Source: Paramicrobacterium sp051513965
Lineage (GTDB): Bacteria; Actinomycetota; Actinomycetes; Actinomycetales; Microbacteriaceae
Direction of reading: 5' to 3'
NCBI RefSeq assembly: GCF_051513965.1
Contig: NZ_CP195847.1
Location: forward strand, 2,976,001 to 3,040,000
Length of the DNA stretch: 64,000 bases
Every line of letters begins with the position of its first letter. Within the stretch, counting starts at the first letter, position 1. Below, piece after piece: positions 33,242 to 41,307 of this stretch. The position numbers and the translations under genes are program-made. The notes beneath the pieces are model-generated. The model was not told where the DNA came from and searched no databases. It saw only the letters and a list, made by a program, of their open reading frames with translations.

Positions 33242-33653
33242 GCAGCAGACTCGTCTCGCTGTTGATGACGCCTTCGACGCCGCGGATGCGCGCCAGAAGC
33301 CGGTCGAACGAGGCGAGGCTGTCAGTCCGCAGGTCGGCGACGAGATCCCATCCGCCGTTCGTAGTGTGCAGGGCGTGCACTTCGGGAAATCCGCGGAGCT
33401 TGTCGATCACGTAGGCGGTCGTGCGGCCCTCCACCTCAATGAGGCTGACTGCCCGCACGACGTCGGTGCTGACGTCTTCACGAACGCGAACGGTGAACCC
33501 CAGCACGATGCCGTCGTCGACGAGACGGTTGATGCGGTTGTTGACGGTCGCGCGTGTGACGCCGAGGCGGTGGGCGAGCGTCGCCACGGGGGCGCGTCCG
33601 TTGAGGCGCAGTTCGGCGATCAGGCGTTCGTCCAGTTCGTCGACGTCTCTCAT
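33222..33653 (-). CDS. Lrp/AsnC family regulator
   Basis: A 143-residue feast/famine regulator: helix-turn-helix at about residues 5-55 (DELDERLIAELRLNGRAPVA, LGVTRATVNNRINRL), then the ligand-sensing RAM domain. Such proteins respond to amino acids. It converges with ctlX and probably regulates the cyclodeaminase-ctlX pair or its own gene. Confidence 0.9.
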   Translation of the reverse strand: MRDVDELDERLIAELRLNGRAPVATLAHRLGVTRATVNNRINRLVDDGIVLGFTVRVREDVSTDVVRAVSLIEVEGRTTAYVIDKLRGFPEVHALHTTNGGWDLVADLRTDSLASFDRLLARIRGVEGVINSETSLLLSSALR

Positions 33654-33679
33654 ATGGCGATTCTACGAGCACCGTCGCG

Positions 33680-35026
33680 TCAGGTGCGGAGTGCGGCGTC
33701 GACGCCCGGAATCGCCTCCCGGTACCGTTCGAGCAGCAGCTTCGCGGTGGCGACGGAGTCGACAAGAGGATGCACCGCGAATGCGCGCCACGCGAGAGCG
33801 GCATCCCTGTTCGCTGACGCTGTGATGGTGAGCTGTTCGGCCGCCTTGACCGACTGCATGAGCCCCAGCATGTCTCCGGTCACCGGTGCGACCGAATGGG
33901 GGTGGATGCCGTCGGCGTCGACGGTGCACGGAAGTTCCACGACTGCGTCCGGCGGCAGCTCCGGAATCGCACCGCGGTTGGCGACGTTCAGAATCATCGT
34001 CGACGTTCCGCTGCCGGTCAGCGCAGCCATGAGTGCGAGGGCGACGGCCTGATAACCGCCGCCCTCGATGTCGCTCGCCTCGCGGCTCGTGCGCTCGGAC
34101 TCGGGGCGGCTCTCCGCCATGTAGCTGGCCTCGCGCTCGAACTTCGTGCGCTCCCACGCGTCGAGGGCGCTCACCGGCATCGCCGCGGCATCCCGGTAGA
34201 AATCGGCCTGCTGGGCGAGCAGAAACTCTCCGCGGGTCTGCGTGCTCTCGCGGATGCGTGCTGTCGCCTCCCGCTGGAAGTAGTAGTAGAAGAGGTACTC
34301 GTTGGGCAGAGCGCCGAGGGAGCGCACCCAGTCGAAGCCCATGAGTCGCGCCTCTTCGATCCCGGCGAGCGCTGTGTCGTCTGCGAGCAGGTCGGGCAGG
34401 CGCTCGGCACCGTCGACGGTGATGCTGCGCAACCATCCGAGATGGTTCAACCCGACGTAGTCGAAGGTGACGGATGCCGCGTCGCCGCCCGCCGCATGAA
34501 CCGCGCGCCGCATCAGTCCGATCGGAGTGTCGCAGATGCCGACGACCCGGTCGCCGAGCTCGGTGCGCATTGCCTCCGTGACGATGCCGGCGGGGTTCGT
34601 GAAGTTGATCACCCAGGCATCCGGGGCGAGAGCGGCAATGCGGCGAGCGAGGTCGCGTGCGACGGGCAGTGTGCGCAGTGCGTAGGAGAGACCGCCGGGA
34701 CCGACGGTCTCCTGACCGAGCACACCGAGGTCGAGAGCGACGCGTTCATCGGCGATCCGCCCCTCGAGACCGCCAACTCGCATGGCAGAGAACACGAAGT
34801 CCGCTGCTGTCACTGCGGCATCCATGTCTGTCGTATACGTTACGCGCGGTGGGCGCGGGGACCGTTTGGCCAGTGCATCGAGAACGCCGCGGATCGCGCT
34901 CAGCCGCTCGGCGGAGACGTCGTGCAGGCACAGCTCGTCGACGCGTGCGGGTGCTGTGGGGTCACTGATGGCGGTGAAGATCTGGGGCACGCGGAATCCG
35001 CCGCCGCCGATGATCGTGAGCTTCAT
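33680..35026 (-). CDS. GH4 family 6-phospho-beta-glucosidase
   Basis: A 448-residue NAD- and metal-dependent glycosidase. The Rossmann start is MKLTIIGGGGFRVPQIF. FTNPAGIVTEAM, GICDTPIGL (metal-binding Cys region) and GLNHLGW (His region) are GH4 marks, and the branch with CDTPIG/NHLGW acts on 6-phospho-beta-glucosides. No PTS gene is seen here, so a phosphorylated substrate would come from elsewhere or from the divergent PfkB kinase. It shares a 69-base promoter region with that kinase gene. Confidence 0.85.
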   Translation of the reverse strand: MKLTIIGGGGFRVPQIFTAISDPTAPARVDELCLHDVSAERLSAIRGVLDALAKRSPRPPRVTYTTDMDAAVTAADFVFSAMRVGGLEGRIADERVALDLGVLGQETVGPGGLSYALRTLPVARDLARRIAALAPDAWVINFTNPAGIVTEAMRTELGDRVVGICDTPIGLMRRAVHAAGGDAASVTFDYVGLNHLGWLRSITVDGAERLPDLLADDTALAGIEEARLMGFDWVRSLGALPNEYLFYYYFQREATARIRESTQTRGEFLLAQQADFYRDAAAMPVSALDAWERTKFEREASYMAESRPESERTSREASDIEGGGYQAVALALMAALTGSGTSTMILNVANRGAIPELPPDAVVELPCTVDADGIHPHSVAPVTGDMLGLMQSVKAAEQLTITASANRDAALAWRAFAVHPLVDSVATAKLLLERYREAIPGVDAALRT

Positions 35027-35095
35027 GGGTCTCCCCTCACCCCGATGCTAACCTCTGAGCAAGCGTCAGGTACTCGGACGGCAACGGAGCTCTTC

Positions 35096-36196
35096 ATGGC
35101 GGCATCCTCATTCACTCCGACAGACGGAACGCGTCGTGCTCCTGCGGACCTCTTTCTCGCCGGCCAGCTGTTCTACGACGTGATCTTCACGGGCGTCAGT
35201 GCGTCGATGGCAGCAGGGACCGAGGTGATGGCGGACGGCATGGGGGCTGCGCCCGGTGGCATCGCGAACCTTGCGCTGGCGGCATCCCGACTCGGTCTCG
35301 CCACAAGTCTGTGCACCGGGTTTGGCGACGATGCCTACGGAAAATGGGCGTGGAGTTTGCTGGGTGGGCAGGAGCAGATCGACCTCAGCAGGTCGCGCAT
35401 GTTCAGCAGGTGGCACACGGCCGTGACAGTGTCTGTCGCAACAGGTGACGACCGCAGCATGATCACGCACGGGCATCCTCTGCCGGAGAGCTTCTCGACG
35501 ATGGTCGGCGACCTGCCCGCTGCGCGTGCCTACGTGGTCGACCTGCAGCCCGATGGCGACTCCTGGTGGGAGGGGGTCGATGCCTCACGGACGAAGGTCT
35601 TTGCCGACACTGGGTGGGACCCGACAGAACGGTGGGATGCCGCGACGCTCGCGCCTCTCGACAAGTGCCACGCATTTCTGCCGAACTCCGTCGAAGCCCG
35701 CAAGTACACGCGGACTGAGACTCCGGAGGAGGCGTTGCGGGTGCTCGCCGACCGTGTGCCGCTCGCCGTAGTCACGCGTGGGGCAGCGGGTGCCATGGCG
35801 ATCGATGCGACCACCGGGGAGGAGGCGTCTGTGCCGGGGCTTCCGGTGCGAGCATTCGATGCGACGGGTGCGGGCGACGTGTTTGCGGCGGGTCTCGTGC
35901 TCGGCACGCTCGAGGAGTGGCCGCTTGAGCAGAGGCTGCGTTTTGCGATTCTGTGTGCGGCGCTGTCGGTCGAGAACTTCGGCGGTTCGCTGGCGTCTCC
36001 CGGTTGGGGCGACATCGCCGACTGGTGGGCGGCGATATCGAAGCGCGAGGATGCCGTCGCACGCGGCCTCGCGGCGGACTACGGCTTTCTCAGCGACGTT
36101 CTGTGTCAGCACTCGACGCGCAAGGTGCGGCGAGCGGAGGCCACGTTCGGTCTGCTCCACGAAGCGGAGCACTTCGCCCGGCAGGAAGACGCGTAG
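35096..36196 (+). CDS. PfkB-family carbohydrate kinase
   Basis: A 366-residue ribokinase-like kinase. N-terminal GGIANLALAASRLG and C-terminal FDATGAGDVFAAGLVLG (ATP site and catalytic Asp) define the family. An extra C-terminal ~60 residues are present. The start at 35096 has ACGGAG upstream. The much longer open frame reaching back to 33896 is antisense to the GH4 gene. It is divergent from GH4 and convergent with the Gfo/Idh gene, with no base between their stops. The sugar is unknown. Confidence 0.87.
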   Translation: MAASSFTPTDGTRRAPADLFLAGQLFYDVIFTGVSASMAAGTEVMADGMGAAPGGIANLALAASRLGLATSLCTGFGDDAYGKWAWSLLGGQEQIDLSRSRMFSRWHTAVTVSVATGDDRSMITHGHPLPESFSTMVGDLPAARAYVVDLQPDGDSWWEGVDASRTKVFADTGWDPTERWDAATLAPLDKCHAFLPNSVEARKYTRTETPEEALRVLADRVPLAVVTRGAAGAMAIDATTGEEASVPGLPVRAFDATGAGDVFAAGLVLGTLEEWPLEQRLRFAILCAALSVENFGGSLASPGWGDIADWWAAISKREDAVARGLAADYGFLSDVLCQHSTRKVRRAEATFGLLHEAEHFARQEDA

Positions 36197-37225
36197 CTAG
36201 AGCACGACCGTGATCTGTTCGCGGTCGCTGCGGGCTGCGGCATCCAACACGGTCAACACGGTGACCCCCTGCTCAGCCGGAACCGGCCCCGCCCCACCGG
36301 ATGTGATCGCGCGTGCGAATTCGTCGTAGTAGCGCGTGTAGTCACCCTGAAGCGACGGCACATGACGCACACCAGCGGCGGTTGTCAGGGAGCCCCAGCG
36401 CTCGTCGCTTTCGATGCCCCACGTGTCGCGATTCTCGTTTGGACGCTTGCCCGCGACGATCGCCTCTGTCTGCACGTCGCTGTAATCGGAGCGGTACGAG
36501 CCGGCCTCTCCGAGGAGCATCAGCTCGCGTGACACCAGGCGATAGACCTTTGAGGCGGACACATGCGAGAAGGCGCCTGAGGCATGGCGGATGCTGATTG
36601 TGAAGCCGACGTTCGTGCGCTGCTCCGCGATGTCAGCCCACTCGAGGTGTGCCGTCACCGCGACAGGTTCGCCGAGCAGGAGCAGCGCCTGGTCGACGAC
36701 GTGGCTGCCGAGGTCACGCAGCAGACCGCCCTTCGGACCCGGGTCGATCGACGCAGGATCGTCCTGATCACACCGCAGCTCGAGGCGCCGCAGACGACCG
36801 AGCTCGCCGCCCGCGATGACATCGAGCGCCGTGACGATGTCGGTGTCGAAGCGGCGATTGTGAAAGACGTTGAGCAGTACGCCGGTGCGTTCCGCCTCGT
36901 GTGTGAGGAGGCGTCCGGTCGGAGCATCCGGTGCGAACGGCTTGTCAGCGACGACGTGCAGACCGAGAGCGATCGCCTCGAGAACCAGATCGCGACGGGT
37001 TTCGGGTGGGGTCGTGATGACGACGGCATCCGCTCCGAGGCCGACGAGTTCGGCCAGTGACCCGCAGATCTGCGTGTCGGGGTATTCTTCGCGGGCACGA
37101 CGCTGTCGCTCAGGCGAGCGGGTGACGATGCCGACGAGTTCACACTCAGCGGATGCTGCGATGTACGGAGCGTGGAACCAGCGTCCGCCTGTGCCGAAGC
37201 CGACGAGTCCGATCTTGACCGTCAT
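36197..37225 (-). CDS. Gfo/Idh/MocA family oxidoreductase
   Basis: A 342-residue NAD(P)-dependent enzyme: GLVGFGTGGRWFHAPY at the start, ADKPFAPD near 95 (DKP variant of EKP), and LLRDLGSHVVDQALLLLG with the conserved histidine. It overlaps the tautomerase gene by four bases, so the two form an operon. It is likely part of a sugar-acid or polyol route with the neighbouring kinase and GH4 gene. Confidence 0.87.
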   Translation of the reverse strand: MTVKIGLVGFGTGGRWFHAPYIAASAECELVGIVTRSPERQRRAREEYPDTQICGSLAELVGLGADAVVITTPPETRRDLVLEAIALGLHVVADKPFAPDAPTGRLLTHEAERTGVLLNVFHNRRFDTDIVTALDVIAGGELGRLRRLELRCDQDDPASIDPGPKGGLLRDLGSHVVDQALLLLGEPVAVTAHLEWADIAEQRTNVGFTISIRHASGAFSHVSASKVYRLVSRELMLLGEAGSYRSDYSDVQTEAIVAGKRPNENRDTWGIESDERWGSLTTAAGVRHVPSLQGDYTRYYDEFARAITSGGAGPVPAEQGVTVLTVLDAAARSDREQITVVL

Positions 37226-37629
37226 GAAGCGTCCGGAACGCCGAGTTCGCCGGTCAGGTACTGTGCACGGCCGAACCCGAACGTCCAGTCCTGCGGACCG
37301 TTCTCGACGTAGCCGAGAAACACGTCGTGGCCTTCGACGCCGACGGCGGCGAGACGGTCAGCGATGGCTGCGTAGAGCGACTGCTTCGCGGCATCCGTTC
37401 GCCCGCCCTGTGTGAAGATCTGGATCATCACAACACCCTCCGTGCGCTCGAAGCCGAGGCCGGCGTCTTGAGCGATGATCTGGCCGGGCGTGTGCTCCGT
37501 GACGATCTGAAAGCGGTCGCGCTCAGGGATGCCGTATTCGGCCACGATCGCCTCGTGGATCGCGTCGGCGATGGCGCGTACCTGCTCCGGACTTTTTCCG
37601 GCGTTGAGGTCGATGCGAACGAGCGGCAT
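37222..37629 (-). CDS. Tautomerase family protein
   Basis: A 135-residue protein beginning MPLVRIDL, so the catalytic N-terminal proline of the 4-oxalocrotonate tautomerase superfamily would be exposed after methionine removal. FQIVTEHTPGQI and GVVMIQIFTQGGRT are typical of the larger members. It probably tautomerises a keto acid. It is first gene of an operon with the Gfo/Idh enzyme. Confidence 0.82.
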   Translation of the reverse strand: MPLVRIDLNAGKSPEQVRAIADAIHEAIVAEYGIPERDRFQIVTEHTPGQIIAQDAGLGFERTEGVVMIQIFTQGGRTDAAKQSLYAAIADRLAAVGVEGHDVFLGYVENGPQDWTFGFGRAQYLTGELGVPDAS

Positions 37630-37937
37630 GGGCGGTCCCTTTCTCGGTGTGTGGCGCCTGGTGGCGACCCAGCATCCCTGACTCCTACTTTGTCCTAACA
37701 TCCTGTCATGAAATGGCCACAAAGGGAACCCCCTCACACGCTCGTGTGCCGGTTTGTCTCACCTCCCGCACGCTGGAGACACGACAAACCGGCACACGCG
37801 TGATGGGATGGGTCGCCAGTCGGTGAGTCGCTGGTCAACCAGCGCAGCCAGGGTGATGGTGTGGCGAGGGTGCCGTCAATTCGAACACAGGGGCTCCCCG
37901 CGAGACAGGATCACTCGTTCTGTTCGCACCCCCGACG
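37630..37937. other. Intergenic region with repeat B4 and shared motif
   Basis: A 308-base region holding the tautomerase promoter, the motif CTAACATCCTGTCA at 37695-37708 (also found before the LacI gene at 40289), and repeat B4 at 37743-37798. The part from 37800 to 37937 shows no gene. Open frames crossing it are antisense artefacts. Confidence 0.55.
37743..37798. repeat. Hairpin repeat family B, copy 4 (compensated stem)
   Basis: CGTGTGCCGGTTTGTC at 37743-37758 pairs perfectly over 16 bases with GACAAACCGGCACACG at 37783-37798, around a 24-base loop. Compared with copy 1, the stem bases CCACTTTG have become CCGGTTTG and the opposite arm has changed to match, so pairing is kept while sequence changes. 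Confidence 0.85.
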
Positions 37938-38940
37938 CTACTGATCCAGAGCGCGATTCGCCTCGTGCAGCACGGCAGCGGCCACTTCGAGGCCCTCAAT
38001 ACGGCCAAGCTCCACGTCCTCGTGCTCGATGTTCACCCACATCTCCGGATCAACGTCGCGCAGAGCTCGCAAGAACTCTGTCCAGTACGCCACGTCATGG
38101 CCCTTGCCGAGAGCGACGAAGTCCCACGCGGCATCCTTCGGCCACTCGTTCGCCCACTCGTCACCGCCAAGATTCGTGCGCAACTCACTTGGATCAAGAC
38201 GACGGAACTGGTTGTCGAGAACGCCGTAGAGCGCCGCGTTCTCCGGGTTCACACGCACGTCCTTCGCGGCCGCGTGAAAGACGAGCTCACCGAGGTGCCG
38301 CACGATTGCCACCGGATCCATCTGCTGCCAGAACAGGTGCGACGCGTCGAGCTCTACGCCCACATGCGTCGCCCCCCGCCCGTTCGATCAGCTTGTGCAC
38401 GTCAGCCGCGTTGAACACGAGGTTCTGCGGATGCAATTCGAGCGCGACCTTCACCCCATGATCGGCGGCGTAACGATCCATTTCGCGCCAGAAATCGGTC
38501 GCGATCTCCCACTGGTAGTCCAGCACGTCGAGTGCCGCGGAGTTCCACGCATTGACGATCCAGTTCGGTCGACGACCGCCGGGCTCCCCAGCGGGCAGGC
38601 CTGACATGGTCACGACACGATTCTGGCCGAGACGGTGCGCCAGACGGATGCTTCGCCTCACGTCCTCCGCGTGTGCGTCCCCGATCGCAGACTTCGGATG
38701 CAAGGGGTTTCCGTTGCAGTTGAGCCCGGCGATCTGCACCCCCGTGCCCTCGAACTGCCCGAGGAAGTCATCGCGCGCGGCGTCACTCGTGAGCACGTCA
38801 TCGATGCCAGGCACGTGTACGGCAGGCAGGAATCCGCCCGTGTTGATCTCAATTCCCTGCAGACCGAGGCCCGACACGACCTCGAGCGCTTCGGGCAGTG
38901 TGCGGTCGTGCAGAATCGCGTTGTAGACGCCGAGCTTCAT
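37938..38940 (-). pseudogene. Sugar phosphate isomerase/epimerase (TIM barrel), frameshifted
   Basis: The N-terminal part (38287-38940) starts MKLGVYNAILHDRTLPEALE and runs to LIERAGG. It then leaves frame and ends as an arginine-rich tail. The rest of the barrel (THVGVELDASHLFWQQMDPV onward) is in another frame down to 37938. Removing one base from the six-C run at 38372-38377 restores ERAGATHVGVELDASH. The product would be about 333 residues, a xylose-isomerase-like TIM barrel coupled by ATGA to the following Gfo/Idh gene. It may be a real inactivation or an assembly error in a homopolymer. Confidence 0.8.
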
Positions 38941-40136
38941 CGTGCACTCTCCTTCTCTACAGTGACTGCGGCACCGGCATTGCGGGCGGATTCAGCAACT
39001 GCTTCGAGCATCCTCATGCTGTGAATTCCCTCGTGGAACGTCGCGCAGCGCGGTAGCGACTGGTCCTCTGGGACTCCGGCCACCTCTTCGAGGAATGACC
39101 GCGCCTGGAAGACGAATCCGTCGTTCTGCCCGACGCCGATTCCTGGGGCATCCATGGGGTAGCCGCCCGCGATGTACGGGTGGCTCGGTCCGAGAATGAC
39201 CTGTCGCGCACCGCGATGGGTCGGGTCTCCGTCGGCGGTGAAGAGCGACACCTCGCTCGGGCGCTCCTGATCCCACGATGCCGAGCCTTTGGTGCCGAAG
39301 ATCTCAAACGCCAGGCCGTTAGGATGCCCCGCCGCAACGCGCGACACCTCGATGCTCCCCGAGGCGCCGTTCGCGAAGCCCGCGGTGAACGCGGCGTAAT
39401 CATCGTTCTCGACGGGCTCAAACCTGTCGCTCACGGCGACGTGACCGTGGCCGACGGTTGCTTCGAGAGGGACCGGACGCTTGTCGATGACGGTACTGAA
39501 GCGGCCGCCCGACACCTCGATGACCTCACCAGCGATGAACTCTGCGATATACGAGAGGTGGCTTCCGACGTCGGCGAGCGCACCCGAGCCCATCGGGCCC
39601 TTGTATCGCCAGGTGATGGGTGCCATCGGGTCGCAGCTGTAGTCCGCCCAGTAGCGTCCGCGGAAGTGCAGCACTTCGCCGAGTTCTCCGCTCTGGACGA
39701 GGTCGCGCACGAAGGCAACGCCCGGCGCACGGCGGAACGTGAATCCGATGCGCGCAATCGAGGATGCCTCGCGGGCAGCTGCCGCCATCGCCTCAGCATC
39801 TGCGATCGTGTCGCTCAGAGGCTTCTCGCACAGTACGTGCTTGCCTGCGGCGAGGAGACCCTCCACGACTTCGCGGTGCAGGTGGTTCGCGATGACGACG
39901 CTCACGACGTCGATGTCGTCGGCTTCGGCGATCGCCTGCCAGCTCTGGTCGGTGCGCTCGTAGCCGAAGCGACGTGCTGCAGCGTCCCCGAACGCAGGGT
40001 TCACGTCGCCGATCGACACGAGGCGGATCTCCGGAAGAGTCGATGCGTACACTGTCGACGCCGAGCGATAGGCGGCCGCGTGAGCGCGACCGGCCATACC
40101 TGCGCCGATGACGGCGACTCCGAGCGAGTCCGACAT
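38937..40136 (-). CDS. Gfo/Idh/MocA family oxidoreductase
   Basis: A 399-residue enzyme: GVAVIGAGMAGRAHAAAYR at the N-terminus, CEKPLSDT near 100, GFTFRRAPG, and ALADVGSHLSYIAEFIAGE with the conserved histidine. ATG 40136 has GGAGGAC upstream. It overlaps the frameshifted isomerase gene by four bases. A pair of dehydrogenase and TIM-barrel isomerase is typical of polyol or inositol-like catabolism. It is divergent from a LacI gene, with operators between. Confidence 0.88.
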   Translation of the reverse strand: MSDSLGVAVIGAGMAGRAHAAAYRSASTVYASTLPEIRLVSIGDVNPAFGDAAARRFGYERTDQSWQAIAEADDIDVVSVVIANHLHREVVEGLLAAGKHVLCEKPLSDTIADAEAMAAAAREASSIARIGFTFRRAPGVAFVRDLVQSGELGEVLHFRGRYWADYSCDPMAPITWRYKGPMGSGALADVGSHLSYIAEFIAGEVIEVSGGRFSTVIDKRPVPLEATVGHGHVAVSDRFEPVENDDYAAFTAGFANGASGSIEVSRVAAGHPNGLAFEIFGTKGSASWDQERPSEVSLFTADGDPTHRGARQVILGPSHPYIAGGYPMDAPGIGVGQNDGFVFQARSFLEEVAGVPEDQSLPRCATFHEGIHSMRMLEAVAESARNAGAAVTVEKESAR

Positions 40137-40214
40137 GTTGTCCTCCACAATTCTCGTCGTTGAAAAAGCTGGTTTCGGTCTGAGACCTTCGGTCGACCCG
40201 GTAGTGTCGGACCT

Positions 40215-40261
40215 ATTGGAGCGTTCCAATAACGCTTCGTCGAACACGCTAGCCCGTGTTC
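40215..40261. promoter_or_regulatory. LacI-type operators between Gfo/Idh and lacI genes
   Basis: ATTGGA-GCGT-TCCAAT (40215-40230) is a 6-bp-arm palindrome of LacI operator form. GAACACG-CTAGCC-CGTGTTC (40242-40261) is a second inverted repeat with 7-bp arms. Both lie between the divergent genes. The following bases 40264-40274 are ATGTCCTGTCA, a motif shared with two other sugar operons in the window. Confidence 0.65.
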
Positions 40262-40288
40262 TAATGTCCTGTCAAACAGTTATGGAGG

Positions 40289-41287
40289 ATGCTGTTGAGC
40301 TCTCGCGTCACCATTTACGACGTCGCTCGCCGAGCGGGCGTCTCAAAGTCGCTCGTCTCGCTCGTCTTGCGCGATTCCCCTCGTGTCAGCGACGAGAAGC
40401 GTGCGGCGGTCCTGAGCGCGATCGCTGAGCTTGGCTACCAGCCGAATCGGCTAGCCGCTGGCCTCGCGGGCAGTCGCACGAAGAGCATCGGCGTCGTGAT
40501 CGACGATTTCCGCAATCTCTGGTTCGTCGAGCTGCTCGAGGGCCTCAAGGAGGGCCTGGCAGGAACCGGATACTCGCTGAGCGTCGCCGACCTGCCCTTG
40601 AACGCACACATAGACCTCGACGCGGTCTCTGCCTTTCAGTCTCTTCGCGTCGATGGCCTCGTCATCGCCGCAGAGCCTGCGGGCCTTCTCAATCGTCTCG
40701 GTACCACGCCTCACGTGATTGTCGGGGGGCGAGAGACCGACGGCTCAGGCATCACGGTTGCGAACGACGACGTTACAGGCGGCCGCCTCATGACCGAGCA
40801 CCTCCTCGAGCTGGGGCATCGTGACATCTGCTTCATCACCGGCTCGGGTGAAGCAGCGCGAAGGCGCGCAGAAGGCTACTCTCAGGCGATGTCGGCTGCG
40901 GGACTCGCGGCGACAGTCACGGACGCCGGCGGCACGACCGAACATCACGGGCACGATGCCGCCGAGGCTGTTCTGCAGCGGCATCCTCTCCCCACGGCCA
41001 TCATCGGAGCGAACGACACCATGGCGATCGGCGTTCTCGGCGCTCTGCACTCACGTGGGCTGGAGGCCCCGCGCGATGTATCTGTCGTGGGGTATGACGA
41101 TTCTCCACCTGCCTCGTACGACATCGTCTCGCTGACGACGGTGGATGACCGTGGGCACGATGTCGGTCGGGAGGCGGCGATGGCCCTGCTCGGTGCCATT
41201 GCGGGCACGACGGAGCCGGCGGCCGAGATTCTCGTGCCGCCGGCTCTCGTGGTGCGTCAGTCGAGCGGTCCGGCACCGTCTCGCTGA
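40289..41287 (+). CDS. LacI-family transcriptional regulator
   Basis: A 332-residue regulator. N-terminal helix-turn-helix VTIYDVARRAGVSKSLVSLV and hinge helix RLAAGLAG, then a periplasmic-binding-like sugar sensor domain. ATGGAGG overlaps the region just before the ATG at 40289. It is divergent from the Gfo/isomerase operon and convergent with the MFS gene, so both are likely targets. Confidence 0.9.
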   Translation: MLLSSRVTIYDVARRAGVSKSLVSLVLRDSPRVSDEKRAAVLSAIAELGYQPNRLAAGLAGSRTKSIGVVIDDFRNLWFVELLEGLKEGLAGTGYSLSVADLPLNAHIDLDAVSAFQSLRVDGLVIAAEPAGLLNRLGTTPHVIVGGRETDGSGITVANDDVTGGRLMTEHLLELGHRDICFITGSGEAARRRAEGYSQAMSAAGLAATVTDAGGTTEHHGHDAAEAVLQRHPLPTAIIGANDTMAIGVLGALHSRGLEAPRDVSVVGYDDSPPASYDIVSLTTVDDRGHDVGREAAMALLGAIAGTTEPAAEILVPPALVVRQSSGPAPSR

Positions 41288-41307
41288 CGGCACCGGACTG
41301 CGTTCGC

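Noticed and set aside
33896..35095. A 766-codon open frame that would extend the PfkB kinase upstream by 400 codons.
   Set aside because: The extra part is antisense to the GH4 gene and has no domain character. A good ribosome-binding site and family-like start lie at 35096.
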